In this document: piece by piece, positions 62,634-64,000 of the stretch | How the letters are laid out: each line of letters opens with the position of its first letter | Position numbering within the stretch: position 1 is the stretch's first letter | DNA from: Vibrio sinus | GTDB taxonomy: Bacteria > Pseudomonadota > Gammaproteobacteria > Enterobacterales > Vibrionaceae | Assembly (NCBI RefSeq): GCF_023634645.1 | Contig: NZ_JAMKMR010000004.1 | Span: forward strand, 229,936-293,935 | Length of the DNA: 64,000 bases | Direction: 5' to 3' | The notes under the pieces: model-generated | Database searches by the model: none | Told to the model about the DNA's origin: nothing | What the model saw: only the letters and a program-made list of their open reading frames with translations | Program-made: the position numbers and the translations under genes

Positions 62634-63947
62634 GTGAATCAGACGTTAAAATTTACGGACATAATCGCGGTCGGCTTTACGCTGTTTGCGTTCTTTTTAG
62701 GAGCAGGGAATATCATCTTTCCCCCATTGGCGGGCCAATTAGCAGGGGAACATATCCTACCTGCAATGCTTGGATTTTTATTGACGGCAGTCGGACTGCC
62801 TTTGATGACCATTGTCGCCATTGCAGTATCCGGTGGTTCGTGGGAGCATTTGACAAGAGATTTGCCTAAACGCATTTCCGTGGTTATGGCCGTGCTGATT
62901 TTCGTCATTATCGGTCCTGCGTTTGCTGCGCCAAGAACTGGATTAGTAGCTTATGAAATGGGTGTGAAGCCGTTCTTCGCTCATCCTACGCAAATGTATT
63001 TGACGATTTTTTCTATCGTATTTTTTGCAATAGCCATGTTCCTATCATGGTCTCAGGGCAAACTCATTGATGCGATCGGCAAAGTATTAACGCCGATTTT
63101 GGTGCTGGGTTTGTTGGCTTTAGGTTTGGCCGTCTTTATTGACCCGCAAGGGGAAATTCTAGCCGCTCATGCTCAATACATTACTGAGCCTCTGACGAAA
63201 GGTTTCTTAGAAGGCTACAACACCATGGATACCTTAGGCGCGCTAATGTTTGGCATGCTGATGGTGGATACGTTGCGTTGCCGTGGAATAACCGAACCAA
63301 AAGCAACAACTAAATACCTTATCCGTGCAGCGCTTATTGCCGCGGGCGGGTTGGCGTTTGTGTATGTTTCACTATTCTATCTAGGTGCGACAAGCTCATC
63401 AGTAGCGGCAGGAGCGGATAATGGTGGCACAGTATTGAGCCTTTATGTTCAGTCTTTGTTTGGCCCTTATGGTCAGCTAGCTCTGTCTCTAATTGTTCTG
63501 TTAGCCTGTTTAACCACGTCTATTGGTCTCATTTCTTCATGCTCTGATTATTTTAGTACCTTAACGTCGATTTCATATAAGGCATGGGTTGTGATTGTGG
63601 GCGTTGTGTGTGCAGTGGTGGCCAATATTGGTCTCGCACAACTTATTTCACTATCTGTACCTGTGCTTTATGCCCTTTACCCTGTGGCAATCGTCTTGGT
63701 GGTGCTTACGTTTATACGTAAGAAGTTACCAAACCCACAGGCATCTTATCGAGTGGCACTGTTGGTTTCTTTTATATTCTCGTTGTTGGATGCGATGAAA
63801 GCTGCAGGTGTCGATGTGTCGGCGTTTAAATTTATCCCACTGTTTGATATTGGCATGGGCTGGGCGCTGCCGTCAGTGATTGCGATTTTCTTGATGTTCT
63901 TTGTACGTGGCTCAGCACAAGAGATGCAAGAAGCCGAACAAATGTAA
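62634..63947 (+). CDS. brnQ: Branched-chain amino acid transporter BrnQ (LIVCS family)
   Basis: Sodium-coupled uptake of Leu, Ile and Val across the inner membrane. The 437 residues have about 12 hydrophobic helices; the family start GFTLFAFFLGAGNIIFPPLAGQLAG is at about 14-40. I chose GTG 62634 (VNQTLKFTDIIAVGF), eight bases after AAGG and aligned with other BrnQ starts; an ATG at 62616 adds six residues with a weaker ribosome binding site. A terminator follows at 63966. Confidence 0.92.
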   Translation: MNQTLKFTDIIAVGFTLFAFFLGAGNIIFPPLAGQLAGEHILPAMLGFLLTAVGLPLMTIVAIAVSGGSWEHLTRDLPKRISVVMAVLIFVIIGPAFAAPRTGLVAYEMGVKPFFAHPTQMYLTIFSIVFFAIAMFLSWSQGKLIDAIGKVLTPILVLGLLALGLAVFIDPQGEILAAHAQYITEPLTKGFLEGYNTMDTLGALMFGMLMVDTLRCRGITEPKATTKYLIRAALIAAGGLAFVYVSLFYLGATSSSVAAGADNGGTVLSLYVQSLFGPYGQLALSLIVLLACLTTSIGLISSCSDYFSTLTSISYKAWVVIVGVVCAVVANIGLAQLISLSVPVLYALYPVAIVLVVLTFIRKKLPNPQASYRVALLVSFIFSLLDAMKAAGVDVSAFKFIPLFDIGMGWALPSVIAIFLMFFVRGSAQEMQEAEQM

Positions 63948-63965
63948 GCTTTCTAGCAGAAATAA

Positions 63966-64000
63966 AAAACCGAAGCATTTACCTGCTTCGGTTTTTTTGT
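63966..64000 (+). terminator. Terminator after brnQ
   Basis: AAAACCGAAGCA / TGCTTCGGTTTT with a six-base loop and T run, at the window's end. Confidence 0.9.

Overview
The window reads as chromosomal DNA of a Vibrio species. Gene content, protein lengths and gene order (dacB-ompU-greA-yhbY-rlmE-ftsH-folP-glmM-secG-tRNA-Leu-tRNA-fMet-rimP-nusA-infB-rbfA-truB; arcB/arcA; thrABC; mtnN-cbiB-btuF-yadS; rpsO-pnp-nlpI) are those of a gamma-proteobacterium, and an OmpU-type porin between dacB and greA is typical of Vibrionaceae. The species cannot be settled by reading alone.

Layout. 1-0.9 kb: a structured leader and a small His-rich membrane protein. 0.9-17.5 kb: core cell-wall, porin, protein quality control, folate, cell-wall precursor, secretion and translation genes, including two tRNAs and the rimP-nusA-infB-rbfA-truB operon with a leader attenuator. 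17.6-25.6 kb: an accessory block on the minus strand holding a DUF1499-type lipoprotein and a probable type VI secretion (T6SS) effector with its immunity genes. 25.8-31.7 kb: gltBD (glutamate synthase). 32.3-35.9 kb: arcB, a lipoprotein, arcA. 36.5-42.8 kb: an RraA-like protein, a small outer-membrane barrel protein, and the thr operon with leader peptide and attenuator. 42.9-47.5 kb: TRIC channel, btuF, cbiB, mtnN, and an MFS transporter. 47.5-51.4 kb: rpsO, pnp, nlpI. 51.5-58.1 kb: a methyltransferase, two GGDEF-EAL proteins, and yhbS, holD, rimI. 58.4-64 kb: prfC, srmB, trmN6, brnQ.

The most unusual part is 18.2-25.6 kb. One 1191-residue gene carries all three MIX motifs of T6SS effectors and a hydrophobic C-terminal half, like the VasX pore-forming toxins. 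It is followed by four tandem, mosaic, four-helix membrane proteins that look like immunity proteins. Each of the three more distal copies is preceded by a 30-base remnant of the effector's own 3' end, still readable as EPVII(C/R)ARS-stop. This suggests the array grew by repeated duplication or capture of 'effector tail + immunity gene' units. No T6SS structural gene, vgrG, adaptor or transposase lies nearby.

A second point is large-scale order. truB and rpsO, adjacent in E. coli and (from memory) in V. cholerae, lie 30 kb apart here, with the effector array, gltBD, arcAB, thrABC and the mtnN group between them. rpsO has its own strong promoter just upstream.
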